20,385 nucleotides of DNA, from positions 1 to 20,385 of IMG/VR virus record IMGVR_UViG_3300049846_001329; one strand, 5' to 3'. The DNA is from a virus. The notes below the pieces were generated by a model. That model made no database searches and had not been told where the DNA came from. It saw only the letters and a list, made by a program, of their open reading frames with translations. Shown one piece after another: positions 1 through 7,287 of this stretch. Both the position numbers and the translations under genes were made by a program. The first letter of the stretch is position 1, and each line of letters starts with the position of its first letter.

Positions 1-1019
1 AAAGCAATTTAGATAATATACTTGACCTTGAATTATCTTATACGACTTCAACAAATGTAATTCAGGATTTATTTTCAAACCCATCGAACAGAGATTATGA
101 TAAAGATATTATTCTTTGGGACGTTGACGGCGGCGGCCGTGATACGATGAATGATATTTATAATTGGATAACAGGAGCGACCCCAGGCTCATTCCCTGGA
201 ATGTATAATTTTAATTTAACGAACGCGGAAATAGCGAAAAGGTTTTTTAACGGATTGCCGGCGTCATTAATAGACTCACTACCTCAGGGGTTAGATGAAA
301 GATTTTTGGCTTATAATTCAGCCGTTCAATCTCAACAATATAGTAACTCAGCCACGATTGACCCTGTTATATTTGACATAGATAATGTGTTACCAGGATT
401 TGATACTGCATCTGAATATGATAGTACAACTTCTACATTCACAGCTGGTGCGACAGGCTGGTATAGTTTTTCGTGCAATATAAAAGGTAAATGCAGAAAC
501 GATGTTTTAAATTGGTGGACAGATGTAATATTTGGATTTTATGGAGTTGTAAATTCAGCGGCCGAGTTCGGATTTAATAACTCGCCGGTTATACCGTTCA
601 TTAATGCCGATCCTTTTGGAGTTAATTATATTCCATTTCAAATAACAGGCAATGCGAATATATATTTAAGTTCAGGAGATCAGCTCACATTTAGATTAAG
701 GATGAGCGCGGCACATTTCGGTACTGAGCTATATTATGATATTAATCCTAATTCAACTGTATCATTAACATCTTCGCCTGAATATCATTACTCTTATGCA
801 TCGGTTGACCCAAATAATTATTCGCCGGTTCGTTACGAGTTTACTCATTATATAACCGATTCTGATTGGAGGGCTATATTAGAAAATCCGAAAGGTTATT
901 TTACGGTTTCATTAGAAGGCGGCGAAGAGTTAAGGGGCTTTATAGAGAACATAAAAAGAAATGATATTTCAGGAAAGGCTCAGGTAACATTAAATGCTAA
1001 AAAAAATAAAATAAAATAA
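1..1019 (+). CDS. Virion-surface protein with C1q-like jelly-roll domain, 5' partial
   Basis: The frame is open from base 3, so the first ATG inside the window (147) is probably internal and the gene begins upstream; at least 338 residues are visible. Bases about 360-780 encode a segment resembling the C1q/TNF-like jelly roll: a Phe-Asp start, YDSTTSTFTAGATGWYSFS, and later an IYLSSGDQLTFRLRM strand. Such domains are common at trimeric phage receptor-binding or decoration proteins. The last roughly 65 residues form a separate charged region (YEFTHYITDSDW ... LEGGEELRGFIE) that I cannot name. The next gene overlaps by one base (TAATG), so the two are probably translated together. Location next to other virion genes suggests a tail-tip or baseplate-associated protein; the exact position in the virion is inference. 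Confidence 0.6.
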   Translation, partial: SNLDNILDLELSYTTSTNVIQDLFSNPSNRDYDKDIILWDVDGGGRDTMNDIYNWITGATPGSFPGMYNFNLTNAEIAKRFFNGLPASLIDSLPQGLDERFLAYNSAVQSQQYSNSATIDPVIFDIDNVLPGFDTASEYDSTTSTFTAGATGWYSFSCNIKGKCRNDVLNWWTDVIFGFYGVVNSAAEFGFNNSPVIPFINADPFGVNYIPFQITGNANIYLSSGDQLTFRLRMSAAHFGTELYYDINPNSTVSLTSSPEYHYSYASVDPNNYSPVRYEFTHYITDSDWRAILENPKGYFTVSLEGGEELRGFIENIKRNDISGKAQVTLNAKKNKIK

Positions 1020-3010
1020 TGGGACTTACTATAATTCCTAACCAACCGGTAAATCTTCTACCAACTCCGGAAGATGCTTGTAATATAGGCGATAATAAAA
1101 AATATTGCACATTATATAATAACTCCGATGAGGCTTATTTACAATGGAAATCAGAGCCGTGCGGAAATGATTTAATGTGTGATCCTACATGGAGGGGTGG
1201 TATAAATTTAATAAGTAACGGAGCCTTCGATGAAGGTATAAGCGGGTGGACTGTTGATTCTACTTTTTCGTGGGACGGCGGCGGGCAAAAAATGCAATGC
1301 GGGGGCGGGGCTGCGTTTTGGTTTTTTCCATTGAACACGCTTTTAACATCTGTTAATTATAGTATTTCTTTTACAGTTTCTGGCAGAACGGCTGGTACTA
1401 TAAGATTTAGGCTTGGTGGTATAAATGGCACGGCCGGAACATTGCGATCAACCAATTCTACATTTACAGAAACAGTAACATTTAATTTAGCATCTACTCA
1501 ATATCAATTTTTAGAATTTGATTGTTCAAGTACATTCGATGGAAAGATTGACGACGTTATAATAGCCCCCGATAGCGGCTGTTCTGTTTTGGGGGCTGAT
1601 TGGGGTTATTCAAGTAGCGGCCTTGTGCATACTATTGGGAATACTGATCCTACATATATCTCAATATTATTGTCTGGATATACAGGATACCAGCAAATAA
1701 TAATCCATATAACAGGAATGACAACAGGGAGTTTGTATGCCGGCGATGGAGCTACAAAATTTGAATTATCAGATGGAACAACCGCTATGAATAAAAACGG
1801 TACATATACTTTTTATACTACTAAGGCGGCGGACTTCGATTTATATTTAACACCTACTGAGGATTTCGATGGAACAGTATCTGAAACTCACGTATATGAA
1901 TTAAGAAGAGATTATACAATAGCTGCGAACGATTCTTTTTCTGGTGTATTTTTATCTGATCTGACTTCCTATATTTCATACTATGAAGACAGGGCAATAT
2001 TAAAAATACCGGCAAATACTTTTGAAGATGAATGTATAAAATTATCTATTGTTGACCCTTGCGCGGACCTTTTCGGAGGTGTTACAAATGCCGAACTTGT
2101 AATTGATACCACATTTAGTACACCTGGAGTATGGACAAACTATACATTAGGGGCCTCTAATCTTGTAACAGGTGGTGAATATAAAATGACAACAATAAAT
2201 ACTCCGTCTAATAATCAAACATTTGTTTATTCAGATTTTGCCACTGGTATAACTCCAGGCTTTTATGTATTTAGGATTGAATTTAGTGTAACTGCATTTG
2301 AATCTGCTTCAAGTACGGCGTATATAGCAGTAGGATTTGGTGATAATTTGGGATACGGATTAGATCCTATTTATACACTAAACAACCCTCAGCCTAATAC
2401 TACCTATACGGTATTTGTGATAGGAGAGGTTTTAAATTATCATACAGGGGTTGAAATAATGATTAGTGCATTAAGCGACTCTACAAATAATCATCATAAT
2501 AACATTACTTCATTCTCATTAAAATATGCAGACGTAAACTCGGTAACAAGCATCTATGGTTATGAGTCTAATTGCCTTGCGTTTAAATCTTCGTGGGATT
2601 GCGCTAAACTTATAAAGGCTTACAAAGAATCAATAGGTCACTCTTACGGATTTTATTTCCCTGACGATTCGGGTACAATTTTTAAATTAACACAAAGAAA
2701 CAGGTTTATAAAATTCAACCCAACGTATAATATTGAATCAGAAGACGCAAGATATACGGACGGGTATCGAAAATACACATACGGTGAAAAGGAAAAATTT
2801 TATGACGCAAAGTTTGATTATTGCGATGAAACGGCTCACGATGCAATAAGCACAGAAATATTAATGGATAAATTTATAATTGACGGGGCGCAATATTTTG
2901 TAAAGCCAGAAGATTATAAACCGCTCTGGGATAAAGATGAAGGGCAAAATTTAGCGCAAGCGAGAATACAATTAAGAAAATCATTATCTACAACTTATAG
3001 CAACCGATGA
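1019..3010 (+). CDS. Large virion protein with carbohydrate-binding-like modules
   Basis: A 663-residue protein. Residues about 62-186 start with LISNGAFDEGISGWTV and continue with repeated beta-strand patterns ending in IDDVIIAPD; this is the usual look of a galactose-binding-like or CBM-type jelly roll. A second similar stretch begins near residue 355 (STPGVWTNYTLG). The C-terminal 150 residues are richer in charged and aromatic residues and contain paired Cys near residues 520-530. Start is fixed by the TAATG overlap with the previous gene; its own end overlaps the glycosyltransferase by ATGA. Both overlaps place it in a translationally coupled structural operon. A host-glycan-binding tail or fibre role is the likely reading, but no phage homologue can be named from sequence alone. 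Confidence 0.55.
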   Translation: MGLTIIPNQPVNLLPTPEDACNIGDNKKYCTLYNNSDEAYLQWKSEPCGNDLMCDPTWRGGINLISNGAFDEGISGWTVDSTFSWDGGGQKMQCGGGAAFWFFPLNTLLTSVNYSISFTVSGRTAGTIRFRLGGINGTAGTLRSTNSTFTETVTFNLASTQYQFLEFDCSSTFDGKIDDVIIAPDSGCSVLGADWGYSSSGLVHTIGNTDPTYISILLSGYTGYQQIIIHITGMTTGSLYAGDGATKFELSDGTTAMNKNGTYTFYTTKAADFDLYLTPTEDFDGTVSETHVYELRRDYTIAANDSFSGVFLSDLTSYISYYEDRAILKIPANTFEDECIKLSIVDPCADLFGGVTNAELVIDTTFSTPGVWTNYTLGASNLVTGGEYKMTTINTPSNNQTFVYSDFATGITPGFYVFRIEFSVTAFESASSTAYIAVGFGDNLGYGLDPIYTLNNPQPNTTYTVFVIGEVLNYHTGVEIMISALSDSTNNHHNNITSFSLKYADVNSVTSIYGYESNCLAFKSSWDCAKLIKAYKESIGHSYGFYFPDDSGTIFKLTQRNRFIKFNPTYNIESEDARYTDGYRKYTYGEKEKFYDAKFDYCDETAHDAISTEILMDKFIIDGAQYFVKPEDYKPLWDKDEGQNLAQARIQLRKSLSTTYSNR

Positions 3011-3870
3011 AAGTAGCTGACAAAGGAATATTATTAATAGCACTTAGCAACCCCTGGTATTCTAAGTGGGCTTATAATTTAGCTGTTGCAATAAAACTAA
3101 AAAGCCCATCATTACATATTGCTATTGTAAAAGATGAATCTTTTAATATCCTCGAAGAAGATGAGAGAAATATTTTTGATATAACAATAGACTGTAAAGA
3201 AGATTGGATAACCGGACCGCATGGCGTGGATTATTTAAAATGTAAGTTACATTTAGACGAAATAACCCCCTTTAAAAAAACATTATACATTGATGTAGAT
3301 ATGGTATTGACCATTGAAAAGAATATATCAGATATTTTCGATGAGCTTTCGGGTATTGAATTTACAATAGCTAATAGGGGGTTATGTACGGGCAATAGGC
3401 GTACTGAATGGATGGATTTGACAGAAGCTAAAAAATACGATGTAGATAATCTTTATGATATCTCATCGGAGTTTATTTATTTTGAAGAGGGATGTAGTGT
3501 ATTTAAAAAAGCCGTTGAAATATACAATGAGAACAGGGTAGTGGTCGATGACTTTGATAAAGCTAAGCCGGACGAACCATACCTTGCGTTATCAATGGGG
3601 GTTAATAATATTCACCCACATATAAGCCCGTATGCACCAACATATTGGCAGCTATTCTACGCTAATAAATTTCACGAAAGAGAATTTATATATAGTCATT
3701 ATGCTATGAGTTTTGGCGGGATAGGTATAAATAAGCCCGCATTAGATTTAATGACGGCATTAAATAATCACTTCTTTTACGCATCGGGGATGGACAAACA
3801 ACCCTATCCTATAATAAACAAAAAAGATATATTCAGAGCCTTTAAAGAAAACAGAAGGCAATTAAGATGA
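3007..3870 (+). CDS. Glycosyltransferase with GT-A-like fold
   Basis: A 287-residue protein. The N-terminus (ILLIALSNPWYSKWAYNLAVAIK) is a Rossmann-like opening, and residues 93-99 read LYIDVDM, where D96-x-D98 is the metal- and sugar-nucleotide-binding DxD motif of GT-A enzymes such as family GT8. It should transfer a sugar from a nucleotide donor; acceptor and sugar are unknown. There is no signal peptide or membrane segment, so it should act in the cytoplasm. It overlaps both neighbours by ATGA, lying between a surface protein and the portal gene, which suggests that it is expressed with virion genes and may glycosylate a virion protein or alter host surface glycan. That last part is inference. 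Confidence 0.7.
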   Translation: MKVADKGILLIALSNPWYSKWAYNLAVAIKLKSPSLHIAIVKDESFNILEEDERNIFDITIDCKEDWITGPHGVDYLKCKLHLDEITPFKKTLYIDVDMVLTIEKNISDIFDELSGIEFTIANRGLCTGNRRTEWMDLTEAKKYDVDNLYDISSEFIYFEEGCSVFKKAVEIYNENRVVVDDFDKAKPDEPYLALSMGVNNIHPHISPYAPTYWQLFYANKFHEREFIYSHYAMSFGGIGINKPALDLMTALNNHFFYASGMDKQPYPIINKKDIFRAFKENRRQLR

Positions 3871-5789
3871 AACCTACGGACTCAAAATTTAAACAATGGA
3901 TAAAAGGCACTATACGCCATCCATTTTACCAACCCTCAATAGATAAGTATGATGAAATGCTTGTTCATTACATCGGAAAATATCCTGCCAAACTTATAGA
4001 GGAAAGGCGGCCTTCGGAATCAGAAACCGTACAGAAGTATAGAAAAAAAGTTTATGAATGTAAAACACTTGGTTTTTTTGGGAAGGTGTTAAGTTCTTTG
4101 CAGAAAATAAGAAAAGCACATGACTATAATATAAAATTTAAAAAGATAGAAGGCGGCAAAATAAAAGAAGATGAAACATTAGAATATTATATTACAAAGA
4201 AGTTTCCTAAATTCTATTCATTTGATAATTGGTTCTGGTCAGTATGTTTTGGTAGTTACTGTTCGGATTCTAACGCCGTTAGTGTTATCTTTATTATGAA
4301 TCCCGAAAGGCAGGAAAATGAATATGCAAAGCCTTTCCCTATTATATTTAACTCCGATCAGATTTTAGATTATAAAAATGATGAATATTACTTTTTAAAA
4401 TCTACTGAGATAAGTTATTTTAGTGTTAATAATAGGACGTATGAGGGTGAAGTTTATTACTACATAGATAATGAATATTATTATAAGTACGAACAGGTAA
4501 GTAACAAGGGCGAGTTTTCAATAACTGAGCTTCCTCACAATCTTGGTTATTTGCCGGTGGTGAAATTACACGGCGTTATAGAAAAAGATATAATGGGGCA
4601 AACTCTTACAAGGTCAAGGCTTTCTCCATTAATACCAGAATTTAATGAAGCTGTCAGGGAGTATTCGGATTTACAGGCTGGTGTAATTCAATCTATGTTT
4701 CCGACTTATTGGTATTATTCTTCTATAAAATGCTCGACCTGTAATGGAGTAGGTTCGATACCTAACAAGTCTGGCGCGCCTGTTAAGTGTAAGACGTGCA
4801 GCGGTAAAGGCGATTTTCCTTTTAACCCATTCGAGCATATTTCAATGGCCGTCAAACAGACCTCGGTTGGTGAAAATCCAGCTCCAACTCCGCCAGGTGG
4901 GATTATAGAGAAGGATACTAATATAATTACGATACAAGATAAGAGGGTACAAGATCATATTTATAACGGGCTTGCTGCTTTAAACATGGAGCACCTGGCA
5001 CTTGTCCCTCTTTCAACATCAGGAACTTCAAAAGAGTGGGATCGGCAAGAGGCCAATAATTTTGTTTACTCAGTTGCAGAAGACGTGGTAAGGATATTAG
5101 ATGAACATATCGAGGTGTTTAATGATTTAAGGTTTTCAGTAATAATACCCGACAAAAATAAGAGAGATGATATGCTGCCTGAAATAAATACTCCGTATAA
5201 ATTCGATTTAACAAGTGACCAACAGATTGCAGAAGATATAGGAAAATTGAGACTGAATAAATTTAATCAAAGTATTATTACGGCCGCCGAAGTAGAATAT
5301 GTTAATAGAAAATTTGTTACCGATCCTGAGCTAAGAGATATTGTCAATGCAATGCACGAGCTTGACCCGCTATCTGGGAAATCAGAAGAAGATATAATTT
5401 TAGGTTTTAGTAACGGCGTTATATCTAAGATTAGTTATATTATTCATGCTAATATTAAGGGGCTTATTGAAACGGCAAAAGAGGAAAATAACAATTTTAT
5501 GAGTCTTAAATTAAATGAAAGGAAAGAAATTATTGAATCTCTTGCTGAAAACATTTTAAATCAAATGAGTTCAAGGGGTCAGGTTATGGATATGATAAGT
5601 CCGCCGGACGAATTAGAAAGCGAAAATAATATCGATTCAGACTCTGCTCAGGCCGCCGATAATTTAGGTAAGCTCCCTCTTGCAATTCAGCAATTAGCAT
5701 TAGCAGCTACAAGGGCCGAAGATTCCGGGAATATAAAATTAAAAAACCAGATTGAAGAAAAGATAAAAGAATTACTGACAACAATTTAA
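3867..5789 (+). CDS. Portal protein with DnaJ-like zinc-binding insert
   Basis: A 640-residue protein of the right size and place for a portal: directly upstream of a MuF-like minor head protein and then scaffold and capsid genes. A long middle region with aromatic strands (residues 115-235) is followed by a helical stretch (LSPLIPEFNEAVREYSDLQAG) and a long helical C-terminus, which suits the portal wing, stem and crown. Residues 289-315 carry two CxxCxGxG units, C289-C292 and C308-C311, separated by 15 residues. This is the DnaJ cysteine-rich pattern and predicts one tetrahedral zinc site. Portals form the dodecameric ring through which DNA enters and leaves. Start overlaps the glycosyltransferase stop by ATGA. 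Family assignment rests on context, size and composition rather than on a diagnostic motif. Confidence 0.7.
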   Translation: MKPTDSKFKQWIKGTIRHPFYQPSIDKYDEMLVHYIGKYPAKLIEERRPSESETVQKYRKKVYECKTLGFFGKVLSSLQKIRKAHDYNIKFKKIEGGKIKEDETLEYYITKKFPKFYSFDNWFWSVCFGSYCSDSNAVSVIFIMNPERQENEYAKPFPIIFNSDQILDYKNDEYYFLKSTEISYFSVNNRTYEGEVYYYIDNEYYYKYEQVSNKGEFSITELPHNLGYLPVVKLHGVIEKDIMGQTLTRSRLSPLIPEFNEAVREYSDLQAGVIQSMFPTYWYYSSIKCSTCNGVGSIPNKSGAPVKCKTCSGKGDFPFNPFEHISMAVKQTSVGENPAPTPPGGIIEKDTNIITIQDKRVQDHIYNGLAALNMEHLALVPLSTSGTSKEWDRQEANNFVYSVAEDVVRILDEHIEVFNDLRFSVIIPDKNKRDDMLPEINTPYKFDLTSDQQIAEDIGKLRLNKFNQSIITAAEVEYVNRKFVTDPELRDIVNAMHELDPLSGKSEEDIILGFSNGVISKISYIIHANIKGLIETAKEENNNFMSLKLNERKEIIESLAENILNQMSSRGQVMDMISPPDELESENNIDSDSAQAADNLGKLPLAIQQLALAATRAEDSGNIKLKNQIEEKIKELLTTI

Positions 5790-5792
5790 TAA

Positions 5793-6659
5793 ATGAAATT
5801 AGATAACATTCAAAATTCTTTAGATTTTATAAACTTATCTATTAACGACTTCTTAAGTGATATTCCGGAAATAGAAAAACAGACCTTTAATAAGTTATTA
5901 GAGATAACGAAAGATTTAGAAATTCAAAATGGTAAAATAAAAAACAATGTAAAAAATCTGAAACTAATTGGAGAGATAAAAAAAGAGCTGGACAAAATTA
6001 TACTATCTAAGCCATATTTAAAAAAGGTAGCAAAATTTACAAAGGCTTTCGATAAGGTTTCCGATCTACAAAAAGAATACTTCAGCTCGATTGGTGTAGA
6101 GTTTGGTACAATAAAAACCCTGGATGAATTAAAAAAAATAAACATTGATAATACAATAGAGCTACTAACAGAATCAGGTATTGATTATAATTATACAAGT
6201 AAAATAAGAAATATACTCCAAACAAATATAACATCAGGCGGTTCTTATTCTGATTTAATATCTCAATTAAAAGAAACAGAAGGGAAATTATTAAAATATG
6301 CATCCACAATAGCTACCACATCTTTAAACACTTATAGCAGGGCGTATAATCAGACAGTTGCAAGCGATCTTGGTTTTAAATGGTATATGTACGTAGGCAC
6401 AAATGTATTAAAGACTCGCCCATTTTGTAGGGCAATGACTGAAAAGAAATATTTTCATGAATCGGAAATACCGGATATAATAACAGGAAATATAGATGGG
6501 GAAATAATATCACTTGCAGGATTAAATGAAGCTACCACAATAGATAATTTTACCCAGCTTGCCGGCGGTTGGAATTGTGGGCATGGCATTTATCCTATTC
6601 CAGATGCCTTTGTGCCAAAGGAAATAAGAGATAAATTACATGACCTGGTTAATGAATGA
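5793..6659 (+). CDS. Minor head protein, phage Mu F / SPP1 gp7-like
   Basis: A 288-residue protein whose first 165 residues are mostly charged helices. The C-terminal 100 residues match the MuF pattern: a helix with TSLNTYSRAYNQTVA, then TRPFC (208-212), and finally GGWNCGHGIYPIP (258-270), equivalent to the tRp.C/H ... GWnCrC..p core of that family. MuF-type proteins are head-morphogenesis proteins encoded just after the portal and packaged in small numbers in the capsid, as is the case here. The gene starts three bases after the portal stop. Its 3' end faces a convergent small gene on the other strand, with a hairpin between them. Confidence 0.75.
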   Translation: MKLDNIQNSLDFINLSINDFLSDIPEIEKQTFNKLLEITKDLEIQNGKIKNNVKNLKLIGEIKKELDKIILSKPYLKKVAKFTKAFDKVSDLQKEYFSSIGVEFGTIKTLDELKKINIDNTIELLTESGIDYNYTSKIRNILQTNITSGGSYSDLISQLKETEGKLLKYASTIATTSLNTYSRAYNQTVASDLGFKWYMYVGTNVLKTRPFCRAMTEKKYFHESEIPDIITGNIDGEIISLAGLNEATTIDNFTQLAGGWNCGHGIYPIPDAFVPKEIRDKLHDLVNE

Positions 6660-6665
6660 AATACT

Positions 6666-6699
6666 ATTCACTAACTATAAAAAAACATAGTTAATGAAT
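6666..6699. terminator. Hairpin between convergent genes, possible bidirectional terminator
   Basis: ATTCACTAACTAT (6666-6678) pairs with ATAGTTAATGAAT (6687-6699) around an eight-base A-rich loop. Read on the minus strand the single imperfect position becomes a G-U wobble, so the 13-bp stem is better for leftward RNA. It sits between the stop of the minor head gene and the stop of the leftward 35-codon gene. No long U tract follows on either side, so termination strength is uncertain. Confidence 0.4.
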
Positions 6700-6704
6700 G
6701 ATAT

Positions 6705-6812
6705 TTAATACAAAATCTTATATATATTTATAGCTATTATAACAGTAATACAGGTGTAAATTATTACAACCAGAGCTAATGTTAGCGGGTTTATTTTTTC
6801 ATCTTCTTTCAT
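6705..6812 (-). CDS. 35-residue single-span membrane peptide
   Basis: The translation starts MKEDEKINPL and continues as one hydrophobic helix (TLALVVIIYTCITVIIAINI) before a short tail ending YKILY. The charged N-terminus and about 20 apolar residues predict a single membrane span. It starts seven bases after the stop of the 71-residue gene, on the same strand, which supports an operon of three genes. Function unknown; small phage membrane peptides of this kind include toxins, lysis modulators and superinfection-exclusion proteins, and nothing here chooses among them. The short length leaves some chance that it is not translated. Confidence 0.45.
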   Translation of the reverse strand: MKEDEKINPLTLALVVIIYTCITVIIAINIYKILY

Positions 6813-6818
6813 GTTTTT

Positions 6819-7034
6819 TTAATTTACGAAATCTACGGGGGTGCATTTATCTTTTTTAATTAACAATTCTTTTGAAGTATTAATATCTCTTTTCATTAAC
6901 AGGTCGCTTTCCGGCAAGGGGTCAATGATCTGATATATTGAGAATTCGATATCGTCATATAGATACGCGCTGCTAAATTCATTATGTATTATAATGACCA
7001 ACTGGGCAATATAAAAATGATACACATCTTTCAT
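6819..7034 (-). CDS. Unknown 71-residue protein of the antisense cassette
   Basis: I do not recognise a family. The N-terminal half (MKDVYHFYIAQLVIIIHNEF) is hydrophobic and aromatic, without being clearly a membrane helix; the C-terminal half is charged (LLMKRDINTSKELLIKKDK) and ends VDFVN. Its ATG overlaps the stop of the upstream 58-codon gene (ATGA at 7034-7031), strong evidence that both are real and translated together. The gene lies antisense to the direction of all structural genes around it. Confidence 0.55.
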   Translation of the reverse strand: MKDVYHFYIAQLVIIIHNEFSSAYLYDDIEFSIYQIIDPLPESDLLMKRDINTSKELLIKKDKCTPVDFVN

Positions 7035-7207
7035 TTTTTACTATTTAAGTTTTCCCAGCTTTCAATAATTGAGTTCACTACCATACTATAATTAATACTT
7101 GCTTTATTTGCGCCTATCTTTTTCCTCTCTCTATCTACTATTATCTTAATCTCAGGGCAAAACTTTATTAAGTGAGTAGTACATTTATGAATCCTGGGAC
7201 GTGGCAT
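7031..7207 (-). CDS. Ribbon-helix-helix-like small DNA-binding protein
   Basis: A 58-residue protein beginning MPRPRIHKCTTHLIKF. The order of elements fits the ribbon-helix-helix (Arc/MetJ/CopG) fold: a basic N-terminal arm, a short strand (TTHLIKF), helix A (PEIKIIVDRERKKIG), a turn (ANKAS) and helix B (INYSMVVNSIIESWENL). Dimers of this fold bind inverted repeats through the strand and usually repress their own operon. Just upstream of the start lies a perfect 19-base inverted repeat (7212-7230), where an autorepressor would bind. The stop overlaps the next start by ATGA. The fold assignment is by pattern only; a non-DNA-binding small helical protein is the alternative. Confidence 0.55.
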   Translation of the reverse strand: MPRPRIHKCTTHLIKFCPEIKIIVDRERKKIGANKASINYSMVVNSIIESWENLNSKK

Positions 7208-7211
7208 TATT

Positions 7212-7230
7212 ATTTGTAATTATTACAAAT
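7212..7230. promoter_or_regulatory. Perfect inverted repeat, candidate operator
   Basis: ATTTGTAAT-T-ATTACAAAT, nine-base arms and one central base, no mismatch. It starts five bases upstream of the ATG of the leftward RHH-like gene and directly downstream of a candidate leftward -7 box. Further half sites (TTACAA) lie at 7246-7257. Position over a transcription start is typical of a repressor site. Confidence 0.5.
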
Positions 7231-7257
7231 CTAAAGTATATTATTTTACAATTACAA
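7231..7257 (-). promoter_or_regulatory. Candidate promoter of the antisense cassette
   Basis: On the minus strand TACTTTAG (7238-7231) matches the Bacteroidota -7 box TAnnTTTG with one mismatch; a TTG lies 16 bases further upstream (7257-7255), shorter than the usual spacing of about 20. Transcription would start inside the inverted repeat at 7212-7230. Weak match, supported mainly by position. Confidence 0.3.
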
Positions 7258-7264
7258 TAAAGTT

Positions 7265-7272
7265 TACTTTTG
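7265..7272 (+). promoter_or_regulatory. Candidate -7 box for the scaffold/capsid operon
   Basis: TACTTTTG is an exact match to TAnnTTTG, 15 bases before the ATG at 7288. No clear TTTG is present about 20 bases upstream, where the sequence is only T-rich (7241-7247). It would give the head genes a promoter of their own downstream of the antisense cassette, with a very short leader. Confidence 0.4.
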
Positions 7273-7287
7273 TTATAAACAGATACT

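Noticed and set aside
4731-4815. A DnaJ-type chaperone gene
   Set aside because: Only the Cys-rich motif is present, with two instead of four repeats and no J domain; it is an insert in the portal protein.
5924-6309. Two leftward frames (73 and 75 codons) with hydrophobic products inside the MuF-like gene
   Set aside because: Opposite strand of AT-rich Lys/Ile codons gives Phe/Leu-rich translations; they overlap each other and show no coupled start or leader.
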